Assembly (NCBI RefSeq): GCF_000423285.1
Contig: NZ_AUHR01000011.1
Span: 1 to 64,000 of the forward strand
Source: Laribacter hongkongensis DSM 14985
GTDB taxonomy: Bacteria; Pseudomonadota; Gammaproteobacteria; Burkholderiales; Aquaspirillaceae
DNA: 64,000 nucleotides
Direction of reading: 5' to 3'
The notes under the pieces were generated by a model. The model worked only from the letters and a program-made list of their open reading frames with translations, did no database searches and was not told the DNA's origin. Shown one piece after another: positions 46,626 to 55,612 of this stretch; positions within the stretch are counted from its first letter, which is position 1, and the number at the start of each line of letters is the position of its first letter. The translations under genes and the position numbers were made by a program.

Positions 46626-47807
46626 TTACTCGATCAGCAACTTTTCAGCAACAAACTCCCAGAATGGCTTGTCTGTCGTACCGGGCTTCTTCAAATAACT
46701 CTCACGATAGCGGGCATAACGCACCGGGTCGACTCGGGGAATCACCCAGGTTTTTTCGTCGGACACATCCCATACCGCACATCCCAAGGCATCTTGAAAA
46801 TCCTTGAGCAGTTGTTTGTTCCAGTCCGGAAGATCTCTATGCCAAAGGATGATTGCGGGCTTATTGAACCAAGCGACCATGCCCAACGACAGGCTTGGTT
46901 CAGCAATTACACAAACACTCTGGGCAACCAGTTCGGGGGTCTGTTGATGAAAAACAGGATATGGAGAAAAGAATGCGTCTAGTTGACCGGGCTGTGTCCT
47001 AGGATGCGCAGCAACCACACAGGGCATCCCCAACTGCCGTTGCAGATGTACCAGGCACCTAAGGTTCGACGAGAAGAACTCGGATGTGCCAATTTTGAAT
47101 GACATCTGATACGCCACCAGCTCTGGATGCAAAGGCCCCATCGAATCCAGATAGACGATGTGCTTCTCTCCCGTCGCGATTCCGCGATTTTCTACTTTCA
47201 ACAGAGCGTCAGCATCTAAATTATGAATATGGAATATTGCTGTCTTCTTTCCGATGAGTCCTTGGTCAAGCCCCAAAGTGCTTACGCCAGCAAACACATA
47301 GTCTAGCCTGTGGCGATTAGCTAGGGTTATCACGGTTCCGACGACTGTCTTTACTTCATACACCATGAAGCCTGCCAGACTCCGCGCAAATGCTGTAACA
47401 CTAAAGTGGGCCGAGAACAGATTTCTTAGCTTGTCCCAACTCGTACTCCAACGATCGAAAGGAGAGTGTCCATTTGTGATTGTGGCAATTCTCGCAGACG
47501 CGTTGAAGACAGCTTTCCGCAGCCGTCGATACGGCCACGCTTGCTCAAGAGACATGCCTGCTAACCCAAGAATCACATCATCTGAAGACAAAGCACCTAA
47601 AGCACACTGCAGGCATTCGTAGCTTTCGAATGTTTTGATTTCGATGTTGGGTCTCTTAGCGCTGTCATCACGGGGATACCTTGGGACACATAGCGGACCT
47701 ACATCCCATACTTCAACGTTGAAACCTTTTTCCTTCAGGGTTTTCACGCCAAATCGATTGGCGTCGTGTTCTGAAAAAGGTTTTTCTATCAGAAAAATGA
47801 ATCGCAA
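46626..47807 (-). CDS. probable surface-carbohydrate protein, GT-B-like
   Basis: The 393-aa protein has no motif I can assign firmly. AAHPRTQPGQL and VIAEPSLSLG sit in the order HP then EPS/SS of the polysialyltransferase-like proteins encoded downstream in this locus, so it could be a third member. Start at 47807; it is 63 bases upstream of the isomerase gene. Confidence 0.4.
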   Translation of the reverse strand: MRFIFLIEKPFSEHDANRFGVKTLKEKGFNVEVWDVGPLCVPRYPRDDSAKRPNIEIKTFESYECLQCALGALSSDDVILGLAGMSLEQAWPYRRLRKAVFNASARIATITNGHSPFDRWSTSWDKLRNLFSAHFSVTAFARSLAGFMVYEVKTVVGTVITLANRHRLDYVFAGVSTLGLDQGLIGKKTAIFHIHNLDADALLKVENRGIATGEKHIVYLDSMGPLHPELVAYQMSFKIGTSEFFSSNLRCLVHLQRQLGMPCVVAAHPRTQPGQLDAFFSPYPVFHQQTPELVAQSVCVIAEPSLSLGMVAWFNKPAIILWHRDLPDWNKQLLKDFQDALGCAVWDVSDEKTWVIPRVDPVRYARYRESYLKKPGTTDKPFWEFVAEKLLIE

Positions 47808-47894
47808 ACTCGGTAACCTCTAAGCTGACCTTGGCATGAGTTGTCGTCACGAGCCATGTTGGACTTCGCGAAATTTAGAGCGGTGAGTACCTTT

Positions 47895-48115
47895 GATTAC
47901 CACTCGCTCCGTCTTTCATCCATAACGGTATTCTGAGTGTTCATATATTCCGATACATCGGAACAGAAAAGCTGTATTGCAGAACTATACTCATCCCACT
48001 GGCCATGCGCCCATCTCAATTAGCAATCTCAATCGTTGGATAAATTCCTCGCCTTCAAGCTAGTCCAAAGGCTTGGTTACACAAGAAAGCAGCATGATCT
48101 CCTTCGAAAACCGTA
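47895..48115 (-). pseudogene. remnant of an SDR gene
   Basis: The minus strand reads as a damaged copy of the SDR at 43249-44088: AAFLCNQAFGLA matches GAFLCSQVFGSA, then, after an internal deletion, EEFIQRL and the C-terminal region align to the intact gene's end with several stops. The segment joins directly to the methyltransferase fragment. It fills most of the roughly 300-base gap between 47808 and 48125. Confidence 0.7.
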
Positions 48116-48497
48116 TCCACAGGTTTCAGCACTCTAAAAATTTCTTTAACCATCCTCTCTGGATAGTAGAAATGTTCGATACTGACTTTGAATATACGAC
48201 ATCGAAGAAATTGTCATCATAAGGAATGCAGTCATTCTCAATGACGGAAATTTTCAGTGTTGCATCAGGACAGTAACTTTCCGCAGCTCTCGACTGATCA
48301 ACGCCAAAGCCAACGGCACCACATTGAATAAAGCCACTTAGAAATTCGCCACGGCCACAGCCGACATCCAGCAGCTTGTCGCCCGGTTTCAGATCGAACC
48401 GCTCAAAAAGATAGCGCGCTAATTTCTCTGGGTACGTTGTCAGCGGCCGATCCTGTTCGCTACATACGACATCCGCATAACCACGTTTTTCTGTCAT
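48116..48497 (-). pseudogene. SAM-dependent methyltransferase, frameshifted and truncated
   Basis: The first about 105 codons (MTEKRGYADVVC... with LLDVGCGRGEFLSGF and FFDVVYSKS) are a class I methyltransferase start. At about 48178 one base is missing: in the next frame it reads IEHFYYPERMVKEIFRVLKP, the normal continuation. The sequence then runs into the SDR remnant, so the 3' part has been deleted. Confidence 0.78.
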
Positions 48498-48931
48498 GTT
48501 TTAAGAACTTCAACTAATTCCAACAAAATGCCTTCGGGTCCCTTGGCATAAATAACCCTCGCGTAGCCATTCGGCGAGCACTGGGGAGATGCGGGAAAGC
48601 TGACACCCTCCTGCATGAGCTGAGAAACGAGCTGGTCCAGATTGTCCACCGTCAGGGCAATGTGGGTAAACCCGGTTGAATAGGGGGTACCTTCCCAACC
48701 TGGTTTGTCGGGATGGGAGTGGAAGCGCAGCAATTCGAGCAAGTGCCCGTCGGGCGCCGCCATCTTGACCGTGGTCACACGCACACCCGTCAGGCCCATC
48801 ATCGCATCCAGATGAGAACCGGTCTCCTCCATCTGCTTTGTCACCTTGAAGCCCAGCACGTCACACCAGAAGTGCAGTGCACGGTCTAGGTCCGCCACAA
48901 CCAAGCCGGTATGCCGAATCGCACGGATCAT
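48494..48931 (-). CDS. VOC-family glyoxalase/dioxygenase-like protein
   Basis: The 145-aa protein has the beta-alpha-beta VOC pattern: IRHTGLVVADLDRALHFW at the start, GHLLELLRF in the middle and a second FTHIALTVDNLDQLVSQL motif, with EGILLELVEV at the end. These histidines and glutamates bind metal in VOC enzymes. Its role in this locus is unknown. It overlaps the aminotransferase by 4 bases. Confidence 0.85.
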   Translation of the reverse strand: MIRAIRHTGLVVADLDRALHFWCDVLGFKVTKQMEETGSHLDAMMGLTGVRVTTVKMAAPDGHLLELLRFHSHPDKPGWEGTPYSTGFTHIALTVDNLDQLVSQLMQEGVSFPASPQCSPNGYARVIYAKGPEGILLELVEVLKT

Positions 48932-50304
48932 TCTGTGGCCACTTCCGCGATTGCCTCACCCAGCACTTCCACGCCTTCCAGCAAGGCATCGTCCGCAATG
49001 GTCAGGGGCGGACCGATCTTGATCGACTCGCGCCCGGTGTGCACCACCAGCAGTCCCTTCTGCATACAGCGCTCCGCGACCCGGCTAGTGAAGGCGCCAT
49101 CGGGGGCGCCGGTTTCAGGATGGCGGAATAGGACGGCTGCAACCAAGCCCTTGCCGAGCAGGGTGGAGATGCGGTCTAGGAAGCGCTGCTGCAGGGCACC
49201 TAGGCCCTTGAACAGCAGCTCACCCTTGCGGGCGGCTTCGCCGGGCAGGTCACGTTGCTCCAGTTCATCGATGACGGCCAGACCGGCCGCGCACACCAGA
49301 GGGTTGGCGGAGTGGGTGCTACTCATGTTGCCGATTTCCGGTAGGTCCATAATCTCGGCCCTACCCACCACGCCAGAGAGAGGCACACCACCGCCCATAC
49401 CCTTGCCGCAGGCAAACAGGTCCGGCGTCACCTCGTAATGCTGGAAGCCGAAGCGACGGCCAGTGCGGCCGAAACCCGCCTGCATTTCGTCGAAGGCAAG
49501 CAGGATATCATGCTTGCGGCATACCTTTTCGATGGCCTGGACAAATTCCTTGGGGTAGAACACAGCGCCCCAGCCTTGGAAGGTTTCAAGCATGAAACCG
49601 CACACGTCCTGCGCCAGATCGACGCCCTTGGCTGCCAGTTTTTCTAGGCCCGCCTCGAGGAAAGCTTGCGGACTCGAACCGTTGAGCACCCAAGGGTAGG
49701 GGAAGGGGATGTGGTGAATGTCAGCATCCTGAAAGCCGATCCAATCCCGCTGCGCCAGGTTGCTGCTCATCATTTGCGCACCCATGGTGCGTCCATGCCA
49801 GTTACCTTCCACACAGACGATGCCGCGGCGGCGCTTGCCCTGCTTCTGCCCATGCATGCGCATGAGCTTCAGGGCAGCCTCGGTAGCCTCGGTCCCGGCC
49901 GACAGCAGGAAAGCCTTTTCAAAAGGCTTGCCAGCGAAGGCAATCAGCCTTTGCAGGTAATCGTCACGGATGCGGTTTGGATAGGCATAGCAGCTGTAGA
50001 TGGGCGCTTCCATCGTGGCCTGCATGGCAGCCGTCACCCGGGGATTTGAATGGCCCACATTGGCAACGAAGATCGTGGAGGTGAAATCAATCCAGCGATT
50101 GCCGGCAATATCGAACACACTGGCGTCCACGGCCCTCTCCCAGATCAGGGGGAACTGCCCATGCATGGAACGAGATTCATAGCGGTCTAGGTTATCGAGG
50201 ATCTGCTCGGTTCCCGGCGCTGGAATTGCCGTCTTGATGGTGCGATGTGCAGTACTCACCAAGGGCACTTGTTGAGGACTACGGGAAAATTCATGTCCAG
50301 CCAT
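48928..50304 (-). CDS. class III PLP aminotransferase
   Basis: The 458-aa protein has LLSAGTEATEAALKLMRMHG, DEMQAGFGRTGRRFGFQHY and the PLP-lysine region DLFACGKGMGGGVPLSG. It is an ornithine/4-aminobutyrate-type aminotransferase in overall pattern; an amino-sugar or amino-acid precursor is likely here. It overlaps the VOC gene and is 9 bases from the NeuA-like gene. Confidence 0.9.
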   Translation of the reverse strand: MAGHEFSRSPQQVPLVSTAHRTIKTAIPAPGTEQILDNLDRYESRSMHGQFPLIWERAVDASVFDIAGNRWIDFTSTIFVANVGHSNPRVTAAMQATMEAPIYSCYAYPNRIRDDYLQRLIAFAGKPFEKAFLLSAGTEATEAALKLMRMHGQKQGKRRRGIVCVEGNWHGRTMGAQMMSSNLAQRDWIGFQDADIHHIPFPYPWVLNGSSPQAFLEAGLEKLAAKGVDLAQDVCGFMLETFQGWGAVFYPKEFVQAIEKVCRKHDILLAFDEMQAGFGRTGRRFGFQHYEVTPDLFACGKGMGGGVPLSGVVGRAEIMDLPEIGNMSSTHSANPLVCAAGLAVIDELEQRDLPGEAARKGELLFKGLGALQQRFLDRISTLLGKGLVAAVLFRHPETGAPDGAFTSRVAERCMQKGLLVVHTGRESIKIGPPLTIADDALLEGVEVLGEAIAEVATE

Positions 50305-50312
50305 GTCTGACC

Positions 50313-51038
50313 TCAGGCAAAAAGTTGGTGAGCGATTTCAGGATTGCGATCCAGCAGGAATTCAAGGTGGACGAAGTCCTCTTCGGTGTCGACCTCCACC
50401 ACGGCCGGCGTAATGAACGGCATGACCCAGTCACCGTGAATCAATCCGTGGCTTCTGACGAAACTTGACAACAGTACATCGACATAGCCATTGGCCTGGT
50501 AGGTGACAGGGAACTGCTGACGAGCGTTATTGGCCGCATCGAGCGCGGTATTGTCGGCACCCAGCCGCTTCAACTGGCCTGCCGTAGCGATTTCGAAAGT
50601 CTTGTAGGCTGACTCGGACATTTCATGCACTGAGCGCAGTGCGGTTGCCTGAGACTCCCTACGGAATGCCTCGATGGCTTGGTCAATCAGTTCTGGCGTG
50701 CGGTAGGGGGTAGTCGGTCGCATGTGAACCAGGAATTCCGGCTCACCTCCATGGATGGCAAACCAGTCCAGAGCGTGGAGCACGAAGTCGAAATCCGTCG
50801 AGCGGTCGCCCGCGATTTCCGCAGGACGCAGGAACGGCGCCTCGGCGCCGAGCTTGATGGCGAGATCGGCATATTCCTGGGAATCCGTCGAGACGATAAC
50901 GCGGTCGATCAGCCGTGACTTCAGACAGGCCTTGATCGACCATTCGATCAAGGGATGCCCTCCCAGACTCTTGATATTCTTGTGCGGCACCCCCTTGGAG
51001 CCGGAGCGGGCGGGGATCAGGGCGACAACATTGCTCAT
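50313..51038 (-). CDS. CMP-sugar (acylneuraminate-like) cytidylyltransferase
   Basis: From ATG 51038 the protein is 241 aa: ALIPARSGSKGVPHKNI (nucleotide-binding), GHPLIEWSI, RVIVSTDSQEYADLA and a middle RPTTPYRTPELIDQAIEAF block. It is NeuA-like, activating an ulosonic acid with CTP. Neighbouring NeuB-like and sugar-phosphate genes support a nonulosonic-acid-type product. Confidence 0.85.
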   Translation of the reverse strand: MSNVVALIPARSGSKGVPHKNIKSLGGHPLIEWSIKACLKSRLIDRVIVSTDSQEYADLAIKLGAEAPFLRPAEIAGDRSTDFDFVLHALDWFAIHGGEPEFLVHMRPTTPYRTPELIDQAIEAFRRESQATALRSVHEMSESAYKTFEIATAGQLKRLGADNTALDAANNARQQFPVTYQANGYVDVLLSSFVRSHGLIHGDWVMPFITPAVVEVDTEEDFVHLEFLLDRNPEIAHQLFA

Positions 51039-51045
51039 TGAGATT

Positions 51046-51633
51046 TCACTTTTTTGCAAAATATTGACTCTCCACCAGCCCACAGATGATGTGTCCGATA
51101 GTGATGTGACACTCTTGGATGCGCGCAGTTTCGTCCGACGGCATTCTCAGGCACTCACAAATGTCGGCCAGTTTCCCTCCAGTGCGACCGGTAAGGGAGA
51201 AGCAGCTGATTCCCAGCGCGGCCGCTTTTTCCGCTGCAGCCAGGATGTTGGGGCTGTTGCCACTCGTGCTGATGCCCACGAAGACATCACCCGCCTTGGC
51301 TACCGCTTCCAGTTCCCGCGCGAAAACCTGGTCGTAGCCATAGTCGTTGCCGATCGCACTGATTGCAGAATTGTTCGTTCCCAGTGCCAGCGACGCCAGA
51401 GGTGCACGGTTGAACTTGAACCTGGAGACAAATTCCGCAGACAGGTGCTGGGCATCGGCAAAACTGCCACCGTTGCCAGCAAAAATGATCTTGCCGCCGC
51501 CTCGCAGGGAGCTTATGCACCTGACGACCAGCGCCTCAATCTGGGCAAGGAGCTTTTCATCATTCAGCAGTGCCTGCTTGACCGCGATGGATGCCGACAA
51601 CTCGGCATGGATGCTTTCAATGCCCTGCATCAA
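51046..51633 (-). CDS. gmhA: sedoheptulose-7-phosphate isomerase (GmhA-like SIS protein)
   Basis: The 195-aa SIS-domain protein has FAGNGGSFADAQHLSAEFVSRF, SAISAIGNDYGYDQVFARELEA and GISTSGNSPNIL, the signatures of GmhA. It converts sedoheptulose-7-phosphate to D-glycero-D-manno-heptose-7-phosphate. It overlaps the NeuB-like fusion gene by 4 bases. Confidence 0.9.
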   Translation of the reverse strand: MMQGIESIHAELSASIAVKQALLNDEKLLAQIEALVVRCISSLRGGGKIIFAGNGGSFADAQHLSAEFVSRFKFNRAPLASLALGTNNSAISAIGNDYGYDQVFARELEAVAKAGDVFVGISTSGNSPNILAAAEKAAALGISCFSLTGRTGGKLADICECLRMPSDETARIQECHITIGHIICGLVESQYFAKK

Positions 51634-53522
51634 AAAACCCCTTCCAGCCGCTCCATGGCAACCCAGAATCCCTCACCACCGTTCTTGTGCCCCTGCCAGA
51701 TCTCTGGAATGAAGGAGGCGGTCGGGCATCCCTTTTTCAGAATGGCACCAAGGTGGGTGAAATCTAGATCGCCTTCTCCGACTTGCAGGCCCTCACCATT
51801 GAGGCCCTTGGCATCCCCGAGGTGCAGGTGCGCTGTAAACGGTGCGATTTTTTCGCTGAAGTCGTAAATGTCGTATCCCAGATAATTGCAGGTCAAGGCA
51901 CTGTGCGACACATCGAAGCACATGCGCAACCCCAGCTTGCCACACCAGTGGACAATTTCTTCAATTTTCACAAACAGGTTCTGATAGCGCTGGCCACCAA
52001 AATGCCAAGGGAAAGGTGCCATGGTCTGCGGAATCAGCTCGACGCCTTCCAAGTCAAGCTCGGCCAAGCTGCTGGCAAAACGCTCGTAGTAGCTCGTGAT
52101 CACGCTGGCAGGCAGCGGCTCGTCCATGGTGAAGCCGCCGATATTGGCGACGATCAGGGGCCGGCGGGTCTTCGGAAAGAAACGCTTGAGATCCCGGGTG
52201 ATATCGATTACGCGCTGGGTCTCCCGCAGGGATTCCTTGCGGTAGGCCTCATCCGGTGTGGCCAGGTCCATCAGGCGGCTGCCGGCAAAGAGTTCCGGCG
52301 CATGCACCACGAAGTCTTCTGCATAGGTGCCCTGGAGGAAACCCGCCGGATCGATATCCATGTCCGAATAGGACAGGTGGAACTCCCAGAGGTCCGGCTT
52401 GATCATGGCCGCGTATTCCGCGAAATCATGGTAGCGGACCGGTACACCCCACGGCCGGCTGCAACGGTAGGCGCGGGGAGACACCCGCGTCTCCAACAGG
52501 TCCGACGGATAGAAGAAATCTTCCTCTCCCATATCCCGCTGCAGCGTCCTCCCCAGCAGTTCCTCATACCTTTGCGGCGACAGTCCCTGCCCCGGGCTAC
52601 GCACCTTGATATGTTCCGGCGTGAGCACGGTGCCCTTGGGCAGGGCGATGGACGCCACCAGGCTCTTGCTCAGGTTTTCGCGGTTGATCATTTCCCCCTG
52701 GGACATGACTCTGTCCCGGCCGTCACCAAGGGCCAGCTCGATTTCCCTGATACCCTCGATCAGACGCTTGAGTTCCGCATGAGTCAGGCTCGCCGCATGG
52801 TCCGGTCCCTCCATCGATCGGTCCAAGGTGAAATGGCGTTCGATGATAACGGCACCCAATGCCACGGCGGCAAGGGAGACATGGATGCCGCGCTCATGCC
52901 CCGAGTAGCCCACCAAGGGGTGGATCTTGCGAAGTGGCTCCATCCATTTCAGGTTGATGTCATGCAGGGGCGCCGGATAGGTGCTGTTGCAATGCAGCAG
53001 CGCAAACTGCGCGTTGCGCTTGACAAGATAGGCGACTGTGGTCTTCACCTCCTGCGGCGTACTCATCCCCGTGGACAGGATCAGCGGCTTGCCGGTCTTC
53101 GCTAGGTAGTCCAGTAGGGGCAGGTTCGTGAGGTCGGCCGATGCCACCTTGTAGGCTGGGACGCCAAACGATTCGAGCACATCCACGCTACGCGCATCCC
53201 ACGGCGTGCAGAGATAGACGGCGCCCTTCGTGCGGCAGTAGTCGGCCAGCTGACGATGCTCGTCCACCGTGAGTTCGAACCTGCGCAGCAAGTCGAGCAC
53301 GTATTCGGTGCCCAGATCCTCGCCGTCCTTGCGCAAGGTGCGCTGGCGATAGACCTGGTCCAAGTGCCGCATCTGGAACTTGACTGCATCCGCGCCCGCA
53401 TCGAGGGCGAGATCGATAAGCTCGATCGCGCGTTCTAGGCTGCCGTTGTGATTGTTGCCGATTTCGGCGATGACGTAGGTGCGGCCGGTGCCGATCTCGC
53501 ATTGCCCGATTTTCATTTTCAT
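51630..53522 (-). CDS. NeuB-like synthase fused to SAF and TIM-barrel isomerase domains
   Basis: The 630-aa protein has three parts. Residues about 1-260 are a NeuB/SpsE PEP-condensing domain (AEIGNNHNGSLERAIEL, KFQMRHLDQVY, LHCNSTYPAP, GYSGHERGIHVS, ERHFTLDRSMEGPDH). About 280-340 is a SAF (antifreeze-like) domain (SLVASIALPKGTVLTPEH, RSPGQGLSP). About 355-630 is an AP-endonuclease-2-like TIM barrel (FDVSHSALTCNY, HLHLGDAKGLNGEG, EGDLDF). The fusion suggests that the isomerase makes or changes the substrate of the synthase. Start ATG 53522 overlaps the kinase gene by 4 bases. Confidence 0.88.
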   Translation of the reverse strand: MKMKIGQCEIGTGRTYVIAEIGNNHNGSLERAIELIDLALDAGADAVKFQMRHLDQVYRQRTLRKDGEDLGTEYVLDLLRRFELTVDEHRQLADYCRTKGAVYLCTPWDARSVDVLESFGVPAYKVASADLTNLPLLDYLAKTGKPLILSTGMSTPQEVKTTVAYLVKRNAQFALLHCNSTYPAPLHDINLKWMEPLRKIHPLVGYSGHERGIHVSLAAVALGAVIIERHFTLDRSMEGPDHAASLTHAELKRLIEGIREIELALGDGRDRVMSQGEMINRENLSKSLVASIALPKGTVLTPEHIKVRSPGQGLSPQRYEELLGRTLQRDMGEEDFFYPSDLLETRVSPRAYRCSRPWGVPVRYHDFAEYAAMIKPDLWEFHLSYSDMDIDPAGFLQGTYAEDFVVHAPELFAGSRLMDLATPDEAYRKESLRETQRVIDITRDLKRFFPKTRRPLIVANIGGFTMDEPLPASVITSYYERFASSLAELDLEGVELIPQTMAPFPWHFGGQRYQNLFVKIEEIVHWCGKLGLRMCFDVSHSALTCNYLGYDIYDFSEKIAPFTAHLHLGDAKGLNGEGLQVGEGDLDFTHLGAILKKGCPTASFIPEIWQGHKNGGEGFWVAMERLEGVF

Positions 53523-54907
53523 ACGCTCTCGATTGCCATGTGATTTCTGTGCTCGCGCACGGTCCACGCGCGCAAGCCTTCCTGCTCGAAGCGGAAGGGG
53601 CGCACCTGCAGCTTCGACGCTTCCAGGTGCTGGATCAATTCGTGTTTCCTGAATGGCGGCACATAGAAGAGGAAGAATCCTCCCCCGCCCGCGCCAAGCA
53701 GTTTGCCGCCGAGGGCGCCGTGGCCCCGGGCTTCCTCGTAGATCCGATCGAGGCGGCCGGTGGAAATCTTGCTGCTGAACTGGCGCTTGAACTGCCAGGC
53801 TTCATGCAGGGAATGCCCGAAATCAAGCAGCTTGCCACGCAGCAATTGATTGCGGATCTGGTAGGACAGCTCGACGTTGGTGTTGACATGCCGGCGAATG
53901 GAATGGTCCGCCATCTGACGCCGTTGATCCTCGTGGATGCCCCCCGAGTCGTGCGTGGTGCCGGTGTCGCACAGGATCAGGCTTTCCTCGAGTTCAAGCA
54001 GGATATCGGGGTGGATGCGGAGCGGGTGGACAATATTCTGCTCCATCTTGAATTCGATGAAGTTGAAGCCACCGAAAACAGTCGCATACTGATCCTGCCA
54101 GCCCCCTGCCACGCCCAGATGCAGCCGCTCGGCCTGGAACGCGAGCTCGGCCAGCTCGTGCAGATCCCATTGATCGAGCCTGAACTGGTTGAAGCATCCC
54201 AGGATGGCCGCCGACACCACCGCCGAACCTCCGAGGCCCGAGTTCATTGGAAAATCCGAGTGCAGGTAGAGATCGAAGCCAAAGTCCGGCTGCACGGTCC
54301 ACAGCAGGGCCTTGATCAATCCGAAACGGTCATCCTTTTCCAGCGCGTGCTTGAGGCTATCGGCATGCAGCGTATCCTTGAGATCCAGAGAATGAATGGT
54401 GATTTTCTCGTCGTCCCGGATGCGCAGGGTGGCATGGCTGTAGAGCGAGATGGTGGTGTTGATCACGGCTCCATCCTGGCCGGAAAAGAAATGGGTCAGA
54501 TCCGAGCCGCCGCCGCCGAAGCTGATCCGAACCGGCGATCTGGCGCGGGCAAAGACTGCCTCCTCGGCCCGCACCGGCAAGTGATCGCGGCTGACCACCC
54601 CCACCAAGCGGCGATCAGCGTCAAGCAGGGGAATGACACGAATGCGGTGGTCAAGCTTTTTGAGCAATGCCTCGCGCGGGGTCGCGGGATCTTCAAAGAA
54701 GAACTCGGCATTGATACAGGTGGAGATCCGGTCATCCAGCGTGCGGCCATTCAGCAGTTCGCGCCGGATGTCCCCATCGGTGGCCAGGCCGGTGACGCGC
54801 CCGAACATATCCACCGCCATGACAATGCCATGATGGTTGAGCTCGATGTGGGACAGCGCTTCCCGCAGCGTCGCGTTCTCGGCAATCAGGAATTTGTCTA
54901 TTTGCAT
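53519..54907 (-). CDS. heptose kinase (HddA-like GHMP kinase) with N-terminal CBS pair
   Basis: The 462-aa protein has two CBS repeats (about residues 1-112), then a GHMP kinase domain: RSPVRISFGGGGSDL, MNSGLGGSAVVSAA (phosphate loop) and a C-terminal GGKLLGAGGGGFFLF. HddA phosphorylates D-glycero-D-manno-heptose 7-phosphate at C1 (alpha). Fused CBS domains suggest adenosine- or nucleotide-dependent control. It overlaps both neighbours. Confidence 0.86.
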   Translation of the reverse strand: MQIDKFLIAENATLREALSHIELNHHGIVMAVDMFGRVTGLATDGDIRRELLNGRTLDDRISTCINAEFFFEDPATPREALLKKLDHRIRVIPLLDADRRLVGVVSRDHLPVRAEEAVFARARSPVRISFGGGGSDLTHFFSGQDGAVINTTISLYSHATLRIRDDEKITIHSLDLKDTLHADSLKHALEKDDRFGLIKALLWTVQPDFGFDLYLHSDFPMNSGLGGSAVVSAAILGCFNQFRLDQWDLHELAELAFQAERLHLGVAGGWQDQYATVFGGFNFIEFKMEQNIVHPLRIHPDILLELEESLILCDTGTTHDSGGIHEDQRRQMADHSIRRHVNTNVELSYQIRNQLLRGKLLDFGHSLHEAWQFKRQFSSKISTGRLDRIYEEARGHGALGGKLLGAGGGGFFLFYVPPFRKHELIQHLEASKLQVRPFRFEQEGLRAWTVREHRNHMAIESV

Positions 54908-55611
54908 AACGTGCCCTTGCGGCCTGCTTCGATCCAGCGACAGAATCGCTGATAGTCTTCGGGGATGCCAATGTCGATGAAATCAGGTTCGATGGCGACG
55001 GCCCGCAATTCACCACGCTGGACCAATTCCGGAAATGTCTGTCTCTCCAGGGAAAACTTGGACCCGTCCCAATTATCGAATATGCCGGCGCGCAATCGGC
55101 AAAGCCCTGCATTGATCCAGCCTGGCGCGCCCATGGCATTCTTCTCTGTGAACGCTGCGACCCGGTGGCTGTCGTCGAATTGCACCTGTCCATAGCGGCT
55201 GGAATCATCCAGCCGGATCACCGCTATCGCAGGCGCACGCGACGCGGTCAGCTCCCGAATGCCCGAGCCGAGCCAAGTATCGGCATTGGTGACGAGAAAG
55301 TCGCCATTGAGGCCCAGTTCCCGAACCGCATACGCAACGGCCCCTCCGGTGTCCATCGGCGCGGGTTCGACCAAGCTCATGACCTCACAATCCTTGAGCA
55401 GCCCGTTCTTGACCGTGCCCAGAAAGCCCGTGATTTGATCGGCTTGGTGGTGCAGGAGAAATACGAAAGAACGGACTCCTTGGGCAACCCAGTTTTCAAG
55501 CTGCAGCTCGAGAAAGGGCACTTCTCCTACCGGAGCCAAGGCCTTGGGTATACCCGGGAGCATGGATTGCAGACGGGTGCCAAAGCCTCCAGCCAGAACA
55601 AGTAACTTCAA
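54898..55611 (-). CDS. D-glycero-alpha-D-manno-heptose 1-phosphate guanylyltransferase (HddC-like)
   Basis: From TTG 55611 the protein is 237 aa; GGAG lies 8 bases upstream, and earlier codons of the frame are not family-like. It starts LKLLVLAGGFGTRLQSM and has the nucleotidyltransferase LVTNADTWLG. With the CBS-kinase, GmhA and GmhB it gives GDP-D-glycero-D-manno-heptose. The UTP/GTP specificity is inferred from the set. Confidence 0.82.
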   Translation of the reverse strand: MKLLVLAGGFGTRLQSMLPGIPKALAPVGEVPFLELQLENWVAQGVRSFVFLLHHQADQITGFLGTVKNGLLKDCEVMSLVEPAPMDTGGAVAYAVRELGLNGDFLVTNADTWLGSGIRELTASRAPAIAVIRLDDSSRYGQVQFDDSHRVAAFTEKNAMGAPGWINAGLCRLRAGIFDNWDGSKFSLERQTFPELVQRGELRAVAIEPDFIDIGIPEDYQRFCRWIEAGRKGTLCK

Positions 55612-55612
55612 G

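Noticed and set aside
50313-51038. KdsB (CMP-KDO synthetase)
   Set aside because: Motif layout (PARSGSKGVPHKN and the central RPTTPYRT block) fits NeuA-type cytidylyltransferases better than KdsB.
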